Shown piece by piece: positions 17,542 through 27,224 of a stretch of DNA of 64,000 bases. Origin of the DNA: CAWBQO01 sp963790965. GTDB taxonomy: Bacteria; Bacteroidota; Rhodothermia; Rhodothermales; DASSAV01. Numbering within the stretch: the first letter of the stretch is position 1; each line of letters opens with the position of its first letter. The position numbers and the translations under genes were made by a program. The notes beneath the pieces were generated by a model that did not search any database, had not been told where the DNA came from, and saw nothing but the letters and a program-made list of their open reading frames with translations. The stretch lies in contig CAWBQO010000001.1 of the NCBI GenBank assembly GCA_963790965.1, positions 1-64,000 on the forward strand, read 5' to 3'.

Positions 17542-18673
17542 ATGACAGACAACCAAAACCTCAACCGCCGTTCGTTCCTGACGAAGTCGGCACTAGCGGG
17601 TGGCGTCGCAACCGGCAGCATGCTTGCGGCACCCGCGGTGCTGGCGCAGTCTCCGCTTGTCGTGAAGATGCAGACATCCTGGAACGATGCCAACATCTGG
17701 CAGGACTTCGCCCGCGATTACGCCACGCGCGTCGAGGAAATGTCGGGCGGCCGGTTGAGAATCGACGTCCTGCCGGCGGGTGCCGTAGTCGGCGCGTTCC
17801 AGGTGCTCGACGCCGTGAACGACGGCCTGATCGACGCCGCCCATTCCGTGCCGGTCTACTGGTACGGCAAGAACAAGGCCGCGTCGCTGTTCGGCACCGG
17901 CCCGGTCTTCGGCGGGTCCGCGACGACGATGCTGGCTTGGTTCTACGCCGGCGGTGGCCAGGAGCTGTATGACGAACTGACGCAGGAGATCATGGGTCTC
18001 GATGTCGTCGGGCGCCTCGGCTTCCCGATGTTCGCGCAGCCCTTCGGCTGGTTCAAGAACGAGGTCACCACGGTGGCCGACCTGCAAGGCCTGAAGTATC
18101 GCACCGTGGGTCTGGCGGCCGACCTTCTGGACAAGATGGGCATGTCCGTCGCCCAGCTGCCCGGCGGCGAGATTGTGCCCGCGATGGAGCGTGGCGTCAT
18201 CGACGCCTTCGAATTCAACAACCCGTCGTCGGACAAGGACTTCGGCGCGCAGGACGTGGCCAAGAACTACTATCTGTCGTCCTATCACCAGGCCTCGGAA
18301 AGCTTCGAATTCCTGTTCTCGCGCACGTTCCTCGAGGATCTTGATCCGGATTTCCAGGCCATCCTGAAATACGGCGTCGAGGCGGCCTCGACCGCGAACA
18401 CTGCCAAGGCGATGGACCGCTATTCCGCCGACCTCCAGTGGCTGCAGGACGAAGCGGGCGTCACCGTGCACCGGACCTCCGACGAGATCCTGGACGCCCA
18501 GCTCAAGGCCTGGGACGAACTGATCCCCGAGCTCGAAGTCGGATCCCTTCATGAAGAAGACCCTCGACAGCCAGCGTGCCTGGGTTGAGCGCGTGTCGTA
18601 TTACGAGCTGATGAACTCCCCCGACTACGGGCTGGCCTACGACCACTACTTCCCTGGCAAGGTGAAGCTGTAA
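17542..18673 (+). CDS. dctP: TRAP transporter substrate-binding protein DctP, one frameshift
   Basis: A DctP-family periplasmic binding protein of ~376 residues once a single extra base near 18538-18545 is removed. The leader is Tat-like (NRRSFLTKSALAGGVA, ending LAQS), followed by MQTSWNDANIWQDF, DVLPAGAVVGAFQVLDAV and FNNPSSDKDFGAQ. In the window's frame the protein ends early at about 18588, but the next frame continues in phase with DSQRAWVERVSYYELMNSPD and FPGKVKL to a TAA at 18671-18673. Start ATG 17542 follows GGAGGGG. The motifs resemble TRAP binding proteins for 2-oxo or aromatic acids. It heads the TRAP-amidase-dehydrogenase operon. Confidence 0.87.
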
Positions 18674-18695
18674 TCCGGTCCGGGCGACCTCAACG

Positions 18696-18724
18696 AACCC
18701 CGGCGCAGGCTGCGCCGGGGTTTT
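18696..18724 (+). terminator. Strong hairpin with short T run after dctP
   Basis: A perfect 12-bp stem (AACCCCGGCGCA at 18696-18707, its complement at 18711-18722, loop GGC) runs into TTTT. It can act as a partial terminator or 3-prime stabiliser, lowering dctQM relative to dctP. It lies 22 bases upstream of the dctQ start. Confidence 0.7.
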
Positions 18725-18746
18725 CCTGACGATCCGTGGAGACATC

Positions 18747-19331
18747 ATGATCGCATACATTCGGTTCGCCGACAGCCTTTCCGCATGGTTCGGGAAGGCT
18801 TTCGCGTGGCTCATCATCGTCATGGCCGTCGGCACGGGCTACGAGGTCTTCGTGCGCTACGTCCTGAACGACCCGACCGCCTGGGCGCTCGACGTGTCGT
18901 TCATCATGTACGGCTCGCTGTTCATGATGGGCGGGGCCTATACCCTGTCGCGCGGCGGGCATGTGCGGGGCGACTTCCTGTACCGGCTCTTGCAGCCGCG
19001 GACCCAGGCCAAGATCGATTTCGTCCTCTACCTCCTGTTCTTCTTTCCCGGCGTGACGGCCCTCATCTTCGCGGGCTGGAAATATGCTGCGCGATCGTGG
19101 AGTTACGGCGAAGTCTCGGTTTCCAGCCCCGCCGGCATTCCGATATATCAATTCAAGACAGTCATCGTTGCGGCCGGACTCCTGCTGTTCGTCCAGGGGA
19201 TCGCGCAACTGATGCGCTGCATAATCGCGATGCGCACCAACCAGTGGATCGAGGCGGCGGAAGACGTCTTCGAGACCGAAGACCTGCTGATGCGTGAAGC
19301 CAACAAGGCCGAGAAAGATCATTTGTCATGA
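18747..19331 (+). CDS. dctQ: TRAP transporter small permease DctQ
   Basis: A 194-residue protein with four TM helices. The DctQ signature lies in helix 2 and after it (GYEVFVRYVLNDPTAWALD), followed by GGAYTLSRGGHVRGDF. Start ATG 18747 comes just after the hairpin that follows dctP. It overlaps dctM by ATGA (19328-19331), so the two membrane subunits are coupled. It has a long acidic C-terminal tail (AAEDVFETEDLL). Confidence 0.9.
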   Translation: MIAYIRFADSLSAWFGKAFAWLIIVMAVGTGYEVFVRYVLNDPTAWALDVSFIMYGSLFMMGGAYTLSRGGHVRGDFLYRLLQPRTQAKIDFVLYLLFFFPGVTALIFAGWKYAARSWSYGEVSVSSPAGIPIYQFKTVIVAAGLLLFVQGIAQLMRCIIAMRTNQWIEAAEDVFETEDLLMREANKAEKDHLS

Positions 19332-20745
19332 CCGACCCGCAAGTTGCCCTGATGATGTTGGGGCTGTTCATCGTCTTCGTCTTTCTGGGCTTCCCGATCG
19401 CCTTCACGCTGATGGCGATGGGCGTCGGCTTCGGCTACTTCGCCTATTTCGACGCCGGCAGGATGTGGCGCGCCTTCGACCGGCTGGACGAAACCGCCAG
19501 CACCTGGGACAGCTGGTTCACCTGGACGGAAGGGTTCCTGAACAACCGGATATTCGACCTGCTCGTGAACCAGACGTTCACGGTCATGTCGAACGAGGTT
19601 CTGACCGCGGTGCCGCTGTTCCTGTTCATGGGCTACATCGTCGAACGGTCCAACATCGTCGACCGTCTGTTCAACACGCTGAACATCGCGTCGAAGAACG
19701 TGCCGGGCTCGATGGGCGTCGCTGCGCTGATCACCTGCGCACTGTTCGCGACAGCGACGGGAATCGTCGGTGCCGTGGTCACGCTGATGGGCCTGCTGGC
19801 GCTGCCCGCGATGCTCAAGGCGCGCTACGACCCGTCCTTCGCGGCGGGGATCATCTGCGCCGGCGGCACGCTCGGCATCCTGATCCCGCCGTCGATCATG
19901 CTGATCGTCTATGCGGCCGCGACCAACGTGTCGATCGTCCGGCTCTACGCGGCGGCCCTGCTGCCGGGCCTGACGCTGGTGGGTCTTTACCTCATCTACA
20001 TCGTCGGCCGTTCGATACTGCAGCCATCGTCGGCGCCGCGGCCGACGGAAGATGAAGTGCCCGACATGCCGAAGATGCAGCTGCTGCTGCTCATCATCAC
20101 GTCCTTCGTGCCGCTTGCGTTCCTGATCCTGGCGGTGCTCGGGTCGATCCTGTTCGGTCTTGCCACCCCGACCGAGGCAGCCGCGATCGGTGCGCTGGGA
20201 GGCATCCTTCTGGCCTTCCTCTACCGCGCGATGACGTGGCAACGGATGCGCGAAAGCGTCTACCTCACGGTGCGCACGACGGCGATGGTCTGCTGGCTGT
20301 TCGTCGGCTCCTACACCTTCTCGGCGGTGTTTTCCTATCTCGGCGGGGAACACGTCATCGGGGAATTCGTCGCCAGTCTCGACCTGACGCCGATCCAGTT
20401 CCTGATCATCGCGCAGCTGATCATCTTCCTGCTGGGCTGGCCGCTGGAATGGTCCGAGATCATCATCATCTTCGTGCCGATCTTCCTGCCGCTGCTCGAG
20501 GTCTTCGGGATCGATCCGCTGTTCTTCGGCATTCTCGTGGCGCTGAACCTTCAGACGAGCTTCCTGACGCCGCCCATGGCCATGTCGGCCTACTACCTCA
20601 AGGGCATCGCCCCGCCGGAAGTGCGGCTGACGCAGATCTTCAGGGGGGTGATGCCGTTCCTGTTCTGCGTGATCATCTGCATGGTGCTGATGTACGTCTT
20701 CCCCACATCGTCTTCTACCTGCCGAATCTGTTCTATGGCCGCTGA
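19328..20745 (+). CDS. dctM: TRAP transporter large permease DctM, one frameshift at the end
   Basis: A DctM large permease of ~472 residues, the ion-driven transport subunit, with about 12 TM helices. Conserved parts include LIPPSIMLIVYAAAT, ATPTEAAAIGALGGI and FLTPPMAMSAYYLKG. At 20700 the run CCCC should be CCCCC: adding one C gives the family-like end FPHIVFYLPNLFYGR and the TGA at 20743-20745. As written the frame instead runs on through the amidase region to 21487, with no homology after 20700. This looks like a homopolymer sequencing error. Confidence 0.87.
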
Positions 20746-22107
20746 ACCCAAGCGCAACGACCGGCTGGTCGCGGCACCCGGCGCGTGCTGCTGCGCGACA
20801 GGCTGGCCTCGGGCGCGCTGGATGCGTCGACGCTGGTCGAAAGCTACATCGCCCGGATCGCGGAGCGCGAGGAGGTGGTGGGCGCCTGGGCCTGGTTCGA
20901 TCCCGAGTTTGTCCGCACGCAGGCCCGGGCGCTGGACGCGCACCGCCGGGCGGGCAGGCCGATCGGCCGCTCCACGGCCTGCCCGTGGGAATCAAGGACA
21001 TGATCGACACGGCCCGGATCCCGACCGAGAACGGCTGCGCCCTCGACGCCGGCCGGGTCCCCATCCGCGACGCCTACGTGGTGGCGCGGCTGAAGAAGGA
21101 GGGCGCCATCGTCATGGGCAAGACCGTGACGACGGAACTCGCCTTCATGCACCCCGGCAAGACGGCCAATCCGCACAACCCGGCCCACACGCCCGGCGGC
21201 TCGTCGTCGGGGTCTGCGGCGGCGGTCGCGGACGGCATGGTGCCGCTGGCGGTCGGCACGCAGACCGGCGGATCGGTGATCCGGCCCGCCGCCTTCTGCG
21301 GCGTGACCGGGTTCAAGCCCACCTTCGGGGCGATTCCGCGCACCGGCATCCTGCCGCAGTCCCCGTCGCTCGACACCGTCGGCGTCTTCGCCACCGACCC
21401 GCCGGCGCCGCGCTTCTGGCCGAGGCGCTGTTCGGCCAGGACGCGGCGATCCCGCGACCCGACACGAGCCGGCCCCGGCTCTGTTAGGCAACCCAGGCCG
21501 CGCCGCCGCTGCCGCCCGTCTTTGCCTTCGTCCGCCCCCCGGCTGGGACGAGGCCGATCCGGTGCTGCAGGAGGCCTTCGCGGAACTGGTGGCCGCGCTC
21601 GGCGATCAGGTGTTCGAAGTGACATTGCCCGAGATCTTCGAGGCCGCCTCGGCGGAGCGCCAGACGATCAACTCGGCCGAGATGGCCTATCACTACTATC
21701 GCTACTGGCGGGACGGCGCGGACAGCCTCGGCCCCGAAACCCGGGCCTTCATCGGAGAGGGCAATGCGACGGCCGCGCGGGACTATCTGGCGGCCCGCGA
21801 CCTGCCAAAGGTCCTGAACGCCGCGCTCGAGGAGATCTTCAGCCGCTGCGACGCGATCCTCTGCCCCGCGGCCACTGGCCCCGCGCCATCCGGGCTCGCC
21901 TCAACAGGCAACCCGATCTTCAACGGGCTCTGGACGTTCTGCGGCACCCCCTGCGTGACCTTGCCGATTCTGGTCGACGCAAACGGCATGCCGATGGGCG
22001 TGCAACTCGTGGCAGCGCATGGCAACGACGCGCGCCTGCTGCGCACGGCGCAATGGCTGCACGACTGGGCCTCCGGTGAAGACACGACGCGAAAGGAAAC
22101 ACAATGA
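20735..22107 (+). pseudogene. Amidase-signature hydrolase, several frameshifts
   Basis: Pieces in three frames assemble to one amidase-signature protein of ~455 residues: LLRDRLASGALDASTLVESY, then GIKDMIDTARIPTENG, KTVTTELAFMHPGKTANPHN, the catalytic GGSSSGSAAAVADGM with TGGSVIRPAAFCGVTGFKPT, then EMAYHYYRYWRDGADSL and TLPILVDANGMPMGVQLVA. The Ser-cisSer-Lys triad residues are present. Frames change near 20975 (one C apparently missing), near 21400, near 21440-21480 and near 21540. The likely start, ATG 20735, overlaps the end of dctM. At least four shifts in one gene suggest either decay or poor local sequence. The role would be hydrolysis of an amide imported by the TRAP system. Confidence 0.8.
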
Positions 22108-22283
22108 ACCGCATACTCGCCCTGTTCGCATTCATCATCTTTGCGATCTTTCTCGGCATCCTGGCGTTCGGCGTGCCCAGTCCCGACCTGTCTCATCGTG
22201 CTGGGCCTGACCATCGTGCTCGTCGCCTGGGACTTCGTTACGTCGTGCCGCGACAACACGACAACCGCGACGCCACGGAATGA
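22104..22283 (+). CDS. Tiny membrane protein between amidase and dehydrogenase
   Basis: ATG 22104 overlaps the amidase stop, and the TGA at 22281-22283 overlaps the dehydrogenase start, both as ATGA. The frame encodes one clear TM helix (ILALFAFIIFAIFLGILAFG). In the +1 frame from about 22195 to 22245 there is a second hydrophobic segment (LIVLGLTIVLVAWDF), which suggests two compensating single-base shifts inside a real two-helix protein of ~60 residues. I do not recognise a family. Its place inside the operon suggests an accessory membrane peptide. Confidence 0.5.
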   Translation: MNRILALFAFIIFAIFLGILAFGVPSPDLSHRAGPDHRARRLGLRYVVPRQHDNRDATE

Positions 22284-23247
22284 GCCGGGTGACAAGACCG
22301 GTCATCTGGATCACCCGCACCCTGTCCGAGGCAACGCTGGAGCGCGCGCGGCGCGACTACGAGGTGATCTGGGACGACAGCGACGCCCCGAAAAGCGCCA
22401 GCGAGATCATCGCGATGAGCGCGCGGATCGACGGCGTCATCCCCTGCCATTCCGAACATTTCACCGCCGACGTGGTGGCCCGGCTCGATCCGCGGCTGAA
22501 GATCGTCGCGAACCATTCTGTCGGGGTTGATCATTGCGATCTTCCGGCATTGAAGGCGCGCGGATCACGGTCACCAACACGCCCGGCGTGCTGTCGGACG
22601 CCACTGCCGAACTGGCGATGATGCTGATGCTTGCCGCTGCCCGCCACGCCGTGTCCGGCGACAGGATCGTGCGGTCGGGCAAATGGGACTCCTGGTCGCC
22701 CGCTTTCCTCGTCGGCAAGCAGGTCACGGGCGCACGTCTCGGCATCATCGGCATGGGCGGCGTCGGACGCGCGATGGCCCGCAAGGCCCGCGGCTTCGAC
22801 ATGGAGATCCACTACCACAACCGGTGCCGGCTTTCGCCCGATGTCGAAGATGGCGCGATATATCACGAAGATCTCGACAGCCTGCTGGCGGTGTCGGATT
22901 TCCTGTCGCTGCACTGCCCCGCGACGCCCGACACGCTGGCCTGATGAACGCCGCGCGACTTGACCGGCTGCCATCCGGGCGCGATTCTGGTCAACACGGC
23001 GCGCGGCAGTCTCGTGGACGAGGCGGCGCTGCTGGCGGCGATCGGATGCGGCCATCTCGCGGGCGCGGGGCTCGACTGCTTCGTGACGGAGCCGGGCGGC
23101 AACCCGGCCTTCGCCAAACATGAGAACATCGTGATGATGCCGCATGTCGGAAGCGCCACGGTCCGGACACGCGACGCGATGGGGGTGAAGGCGCTCGACA
23201 ACCTCGACAGTTTCTTTCGCGGCGAAACGCCACCGGACGTCGTCTAG
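22280..23247 (+). pseudogene. D-2-hydroxyacid dehydrogenase (NAD-binding), frameshifted
   Basis: Three frames join to one protein of ~321 residues, the normal length for the GyaR/hydroxypyruvate reductase family: VIWITRTLSEATLERARRDY and KIVANHSVGVDHCDLPALKA; then NTPGVLSDATAELAMMLMLA and the NAD-binding GARLGIIGMGGVGRAMARKA; then AILVNTARGSLVDEAALLAA and MMPHVGSATVRTRDAMG (family histidine at MPH). Shifts fall near 22555, and near 22930-22980 more than once. It starts by ATGA overlap with the tiny membrane protein. With the TRAP importer and amidase it would convert a 2-hydroxy or 2-oxo acid released from the imported compound. Confidence 0.82.
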
Positions 23248-23867
23248 CTGTCACTCCTGCGGACTGTCAGAGTGAATCCGACGGTTGATCCGGCGCAGAC
23301 GCATCCACCTCGGCTTGAGGGCGCCACTTTCCGGTCTAGCAACGATTTCAGGCGCAACGCCCGCTCGACCTGCGTTGCCCGCCAAGGCCGCGCCGGCACT
23401 TTCGGGCACGGCGGAGGTCCGAAAATCTTGCCCGGGAATAGCACGGGCCCGGTTGCTTATTCCTGCGATCAATGCGGTTGTCGAGTGCATGGACGATTCT
23501 GCGAGCGCCGCATTCCGATCCGTACAGTTTCCAAACTTTTCCGTCCGTCGGACGAACTTCAACGCGCAGGTTCGCTAGACAGTGCAATGTTGCACCCTGA
23601 TCAGGACGGAACGAGAATACCTGTCGTGACAACATCCATTGCCCGGGAAAGGACAGCTTTCATGTGTGATGTCGTCCGCCGAACCATGCTCGCCCGCTGC
23701 GAGCGACCTGAAGGATTTCAACGTCGGTGCGAGGCCGACGGCAGTCGAACACTCGACAGTCGCTTTGTTGACAGCCAAAGGCTGAGGCGCAATGCAGGTT
23801 CATCATGGGGTTTGGTCATCGGGTGCCTTCCTTGGTTCAGGTTGGTTGTCACAACCTGATTTCATCA
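23248..23867. other. 620-bp gap, no gene seen
   Basis: I found no frame with homology or convincing composition between the dehydrogenase stop and the left end of the IS256 element. The perfect small palindrome GGTTGT-C-ACAACC at 23843-23855 lies just before the IS end. Nothing else is supported. Confidence 0.5.
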
Positions 23868-23915
23868 GGGAACCGATTGAGCAACCTGCGGTCTGGAAAT
23901 TCTGCTGCGAGCGGG

Positions 23916-25172
23916 TCACGCATCCTGGCATTCCCATTTGATGCAGGCCTTGGTTTCGGAGGCCCGTTTCTCGTCGATCTCCACCAGGACGGCGCTGACC
24001 AGTCGCAGCAGGGCGTCGTCGCCTGGAAAGACCCTGACCTTTGCGGTGCGCCGCTTGAGCTCCTGCTGAACGGATCGCTCCATCGGGTTTGAAGTGCGTA
24101 GCCGGCGGCGATGGTGCTCGGGCAGCGTGAAGACCGAGAGCCCCTCAGGTGCGTTTTCCTCGAGCCACGCAGACAGCTTCGGCGCAGAGGTGCGACAGCT
24201 TGCGATCAGCTCGGCCAGGGCGGTTTCAGGCCCTGGCGAGCGTGCCGGCGTTGCACACGGTGCGCAGCTCGGCTCCGATGCGCTTGCGGATCTCGACGTT
24301 CGGAGCGGGATGGATGGCATCGCGCGCGAGATGGAACTGGCAGCGCTGCCAGGTGGCGCCTCCGGACACGGCGCGCCGGGCTGAACGCAATCCAGGGTGA
24401 TCATCCGCACGATGAACTCGACGCCGCGCAGACCGCGCGCGACCGGGCTCTCGAGGAAGCCCCGCCAGTGAACCTCGGCCTCGGACAGGGCCACGGAAAC
24501 GCCCGGAACACGCCGCCGCTCGTCCGGACCGATGCCGATAGCCGAGAGCACGTTCGTCGGGAAAACGATCCCCCGGATCGTTTTCTTGTCCTCCTCACCG
24601 TCCCGCACGACCCCGCCGTGGCGCATCTTCTCGTACCGGGCGTCGAGGATGAGGTATTTCACCTGGCCCAGAGGGCGGTCGCGCCATGCCTCCGGTTCCT
24701 CATCGAGCAGCTTGGCAGCCCGGCTGATCCGGGAGGACGACAGGCTCTCGATCCCGAACTCGCGCATGACAGCCTCGGCGTCACGCGTCGGGACGCCTTT
24801 GACGTACATCTCGGCCACCGCCAGCATGACGGCCCGGACCGACCGCCGCCCGCGCCCCGAGCGATTGCGGACAGAAGGGCTCTCCGTCGTGCCCGGCGGT
24901 CTTGGGCACCTGCACATTCACCGTGCCCGCGGCGTGTCGATCCGCTTGGACCTGCAGCCGTTGGCATAGCCGTGACGCTCGGGCGTGCGCCCGTGATGGC
25001 CCGCGCCGAGAAACCGCTCGCGCTCGATCTGCATCGCAAGTTCGAAAGCCCGCGCGAACACCGATGCGATCTCGCCGGGTCCGTGTTCGATCAACTGCTC
25101 CAGGACCACCTCAAGCGCCGTATCCTTCCGCTTGTCCATTCGTTCTTCTCCATGGTCGTGCTGCAACTCCAT
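23916..25172 (-). pseudogene. IS256-family (Mutator-type) transposase, frameshifted and with an in-frame insert
   Basis: The N-terminal frame (start ATG 25172) gives RKDTALEVVLEQLIEHGPGE and HGYANGCRSKRIDTP, then shifts near 24920-24960. The main frame has RRSVRAVMLAVAEMYVKGV, VKYLILDARYEKMRHGGVV (first catalytic D), RRRVPGVSVALSEAEVHW and the C-terminal LPEHHRRRLRTSNPMERSVQ, ending KWECQDA. Between about 24240 and 24400 the protein is read out of frame by two compensating shifts. After GGVVRD there are ~14 extra codons (GEEDKKTIRGIVFPTN) that I do not expect in the family; they contain an 11-bp perfect palindrome. The enzyme is not functional. Confidence 0.85.
24561..24585. repeat. Perfect 11-bp palindrome inside the transposase
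   Basis: GAAAACGATCC (24561-24571), loop CCC, then GGATCGTTTTC (24575-24585). It falls within an in-frame extra block of ~14 codons in the IS256 transposase. It looks like a small palindromic element inserted in coding sequence. Confidence 0.55.
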
Positions 25173-25557
25173 GGAATACCAGAATGGGCGGCCTGTGCCG
25201 GGGCGCGCCCCAGCACAGGCTCATGCCCCAAGGCTCAAATGAATTTCCAGACCTGAGGTTACAGCACCAGGGAACCCGACGATTACCGACAACGACACCA
25301 TGCCCCGCGTCTTATCCAGGTTATCAGGCCACGTGCCATCCTTGAGCGTTCACATCACAGCAAATGCAAAGGTGTTTCGGACACTTTGAAGAATGCTTGG
25401 AAAAGAGCATCAGAGCGGTGTACGGGGTTCACATGGGATCAACTTGACGGCTTGGAACTCCACGGCGGCAGGTCGTCGCTACGGCGAACAGAACGGCGAT
25501 GCAGGGTCAGGTGCGACTGCCATCATCATGCCCTGCGCAGCGTGCGTCCTTCAGCTT

Positions 25558-26292
25558 TCAACCTCCGATGCGGCGGGCAAGGCGTCTTTCAATCTGCACC
25601 ATCGCGTCGTAGATCAGGACTGCGAACAACCCGACGATCAGCCCGCCCTGCAGCACGTAGGCGGTGTTGTTGGTCAACAGGCCCGCAACGATCACTTCGC
25701 CCAGCGTTCGCGCCGCCACCGTCGACCCGATTGTCGCGGTGCCGAGAGCGATCACCACCGAAAGACGAATACCGGTGAGCATCACCGGCAGGGCCAGCGG
25801 CAATTCGACCCTTGTCAGCCTCTGCCAGCGGTTCAGGCCGATCCCGCGCGCCGCTTCCATCGTCGCGGGCGGCAGGGTAGACAGGGCAGTCACCGAATTC
25901 TCGAAGATCGGCAGCAGGCCATAGAGGAAAAGGGCGACCAGCGTCGGTCCTGCGCCGAAGCCGAGCGCGGGCACGGCAAGGGCCAGCACGGCGACAGGCG
26001 GAAAGGTCTGGCCCATGTTGGCGATCGTGCGCGACAGTGGGCGAAAGGCCGCGCCCGCGGGCCGGGTCACCAGGATCGCGAGCGTTACGGCCACGACCGT
26101 CGCCGCCGCAGTGGCGAGCGCGACAAGGCCGAGATGGCTCAGCGACAGCGACAGGAGCGAGGCGCGCTCATAGATAACCGGCCCGCCTTCCGGCGCCAGC
26201 GGGGCAAAGAGAGGCTTGAACCACGCGGGCTTCAGGACCAGCGCCAGCAGCAGCAGGACAAGCGCCGGGCGCAGGATCGTCCCGATCCTCAT
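25558..26292 (-). CDS. yehW: Betaine-type ABC permease, YehW-like
   Basis: A 244-residue permease, matching the ~243 residues of E. coli YehW. It has about five or six TM segments with the ProW/OpuCB-type core TFPPVAVLALAVPALGFGAG, the EAA loop TMEAARGIGLNRWQRLTRVE and late ATIGSTVAARTLGEVIVAGL. It is the last gene of a four-gene set in the same order as yehZYXW (binding protein, long permease, ATPase, short permease). Its ATG overlaps the end of the ATPase gene (26289-26292). Substrates of this group are glycine betaine and related osmolytes, usually with low affinity. Confidence 0.85.
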   Translation of the reverse strand: MRIGTILRPALVLLLLALVLKPAWFKPLFAPLAPEGGPVIYERASLLSLSLSHLGLVALATAAATVVAVTLAILVTRPAGAAFRPLSRTIANMGQTFPPVAVLALAVPALGFGAGPTLVALFLYGLLPIFENSVTALSTLPPATMEAARGIGLNRWQRLTRVELPLALPVMLTGIRLSVVIALGTATIGSTVAARTLGEVIVAGLLTNNTAYVLQGGLIVGLFAVLIYDAMVQIERRLARRIGG

Positions 26293-27224
26293 GCGTGAAG
26301 CTCGGCGCGCTTCCGGATGGCATCGAAGGTCACCCGCCCCACCACGACGCCCTCCTGCTCGACCGGCACCGCCGAGCGGCCCGTCCAGAGGCAGGCCGAC
26401 AGCGCGTCGCGCAGGCTGGCATCCGCCGGCAGCGGAGCGCCGTTCGCGGCCCCCTCCTCGAGGACTTCGGACACCGGCAGCAGCGACAGAAGGCGCAGAG
26501 GCCGCTCGACGTCGCCCACCATGTCGGCAACGAACCCGCTCGCCGGTTGCGAGATGATTTCGGCCGGAGTGGCGTGCTGCACCAGCTTGCCCCCGTCCAT
26601 CACGGCCACGCGATCGCCCAGCCGGATCGCCTCGTCCATGTCATGTGTGACCAGCATGATCGTGGAGCCGAGCGCTTGCTGGATCCGCCGCAGGTCGTCC
26701 TGCGCGCGGGCCCGAGTGATCGGGTCCAGCGCGCCGAAAGGTTCGTCCATCAGCAGGAGGTCAGGACGCGAGGCCAGTGCCCGCGCCACGCCGACGCGCT
26801 GCTGCTGGCCGCCCGACAGCTCGGCGGGATAGCGGTCGCGAAACGCGTCCGGTTCCATAGAGAACAGGGTCAGCAGTTCGTCGACACGCGCGGCGATCTT
26901 GTCCTTTGGCCAGTTCAGCAGCTCGGGCACGGCGCCGATGTTGCGCCCGACCGAGTGGTGAGGGAAAAGCCCGTGTCCCTGGATCGCATAGCCGATGCGC
27001 CGGCGAAGAAGGTGTGGTTTTACCGAAAGCGTGAACTCGCCGTTGATCCGCACCTCGCCCGAGCTTGGCTCCTCGAGACGATTGATCATGCGCAGCAGCG
27101 TGGTCTTGCCCGAGCCCGAGGTGCCAACGATCACTGTGATCGTGCCGGTCTCGACGGTCATCGTGACGGTATCCACGGCATGCACGCCGTCGTAGGTCTT
27201 GGTGATGCGGTCGATCTCGATCAT
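26289..27224 (-). CDS. yehX: Betaine-type ABC ATPase, YehX-like
   Basis: A 311-residue ATPase with GTSGSGKTTLLRMINRLEEP (Walker A), the OpuA/YehX-type LRRRIGYAIQGHGLFPHHSV Q-loop, LSGGQQQR and LLLMDEPFGALDPITRARAQ (Walker B). A short C-terminal CBS-like region (about residues 240-311) carries SLRDALSACLWTGRSAVPV. Length and order match YehX (308 residues). It overlaps the long permease gene by ATGA (27221-27224) and the short permease by four bases. Confidence 0.9.
   Translation of the reverse strand: MIEIDRITKTYDGVHAVDTVTMTVETGTITVIVGTSGSGKTTLLRMINRLEEPSSGEVRINGEFTLSVKPHLLRRRIGYAIQGHGLFPHHSVGRNIGAVPELLNWPKDKIAARVDELLTLFSMEPDAFRDRYPAELSGGQQQRVGVARALASRPDLLLMDEPFGALDPITRARAQDDLRRIQQALGSTIMLVTHDMDEAIRLGDRVAVMDGGKLVQHATPAEIISQPASGFVADMVGDVERPLRLLSLLPVSEVLEEGAANGAPLPADASLRDALSACLWTGRSAVPVEQEGVVVGRVTFDAIRKRAELHA

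Larger units (their letters stand above)
23868..25276 (-). mobile_element. IS256-family insertion sequence, decayed
   Basis: Imperfect terminal inverted repeats bound a transposase pseudogene. The left end (23868-23902) and right end (25241-25276) share GGTCTGGAAATTC plus an AACCT box when one is reversed. Total size is ~1.4 kb, usual for IS256. I see no clear target duplication of 8-9 bp outside the ends, as expected for an old copy. Confidence 0.65.

Noticed and set aside
20746..21487. A DctM protein with a 250-residue C-terminal extension
   Set aside because: The extension is the amidase region read out of frame; one missing C at 20700 explains it.
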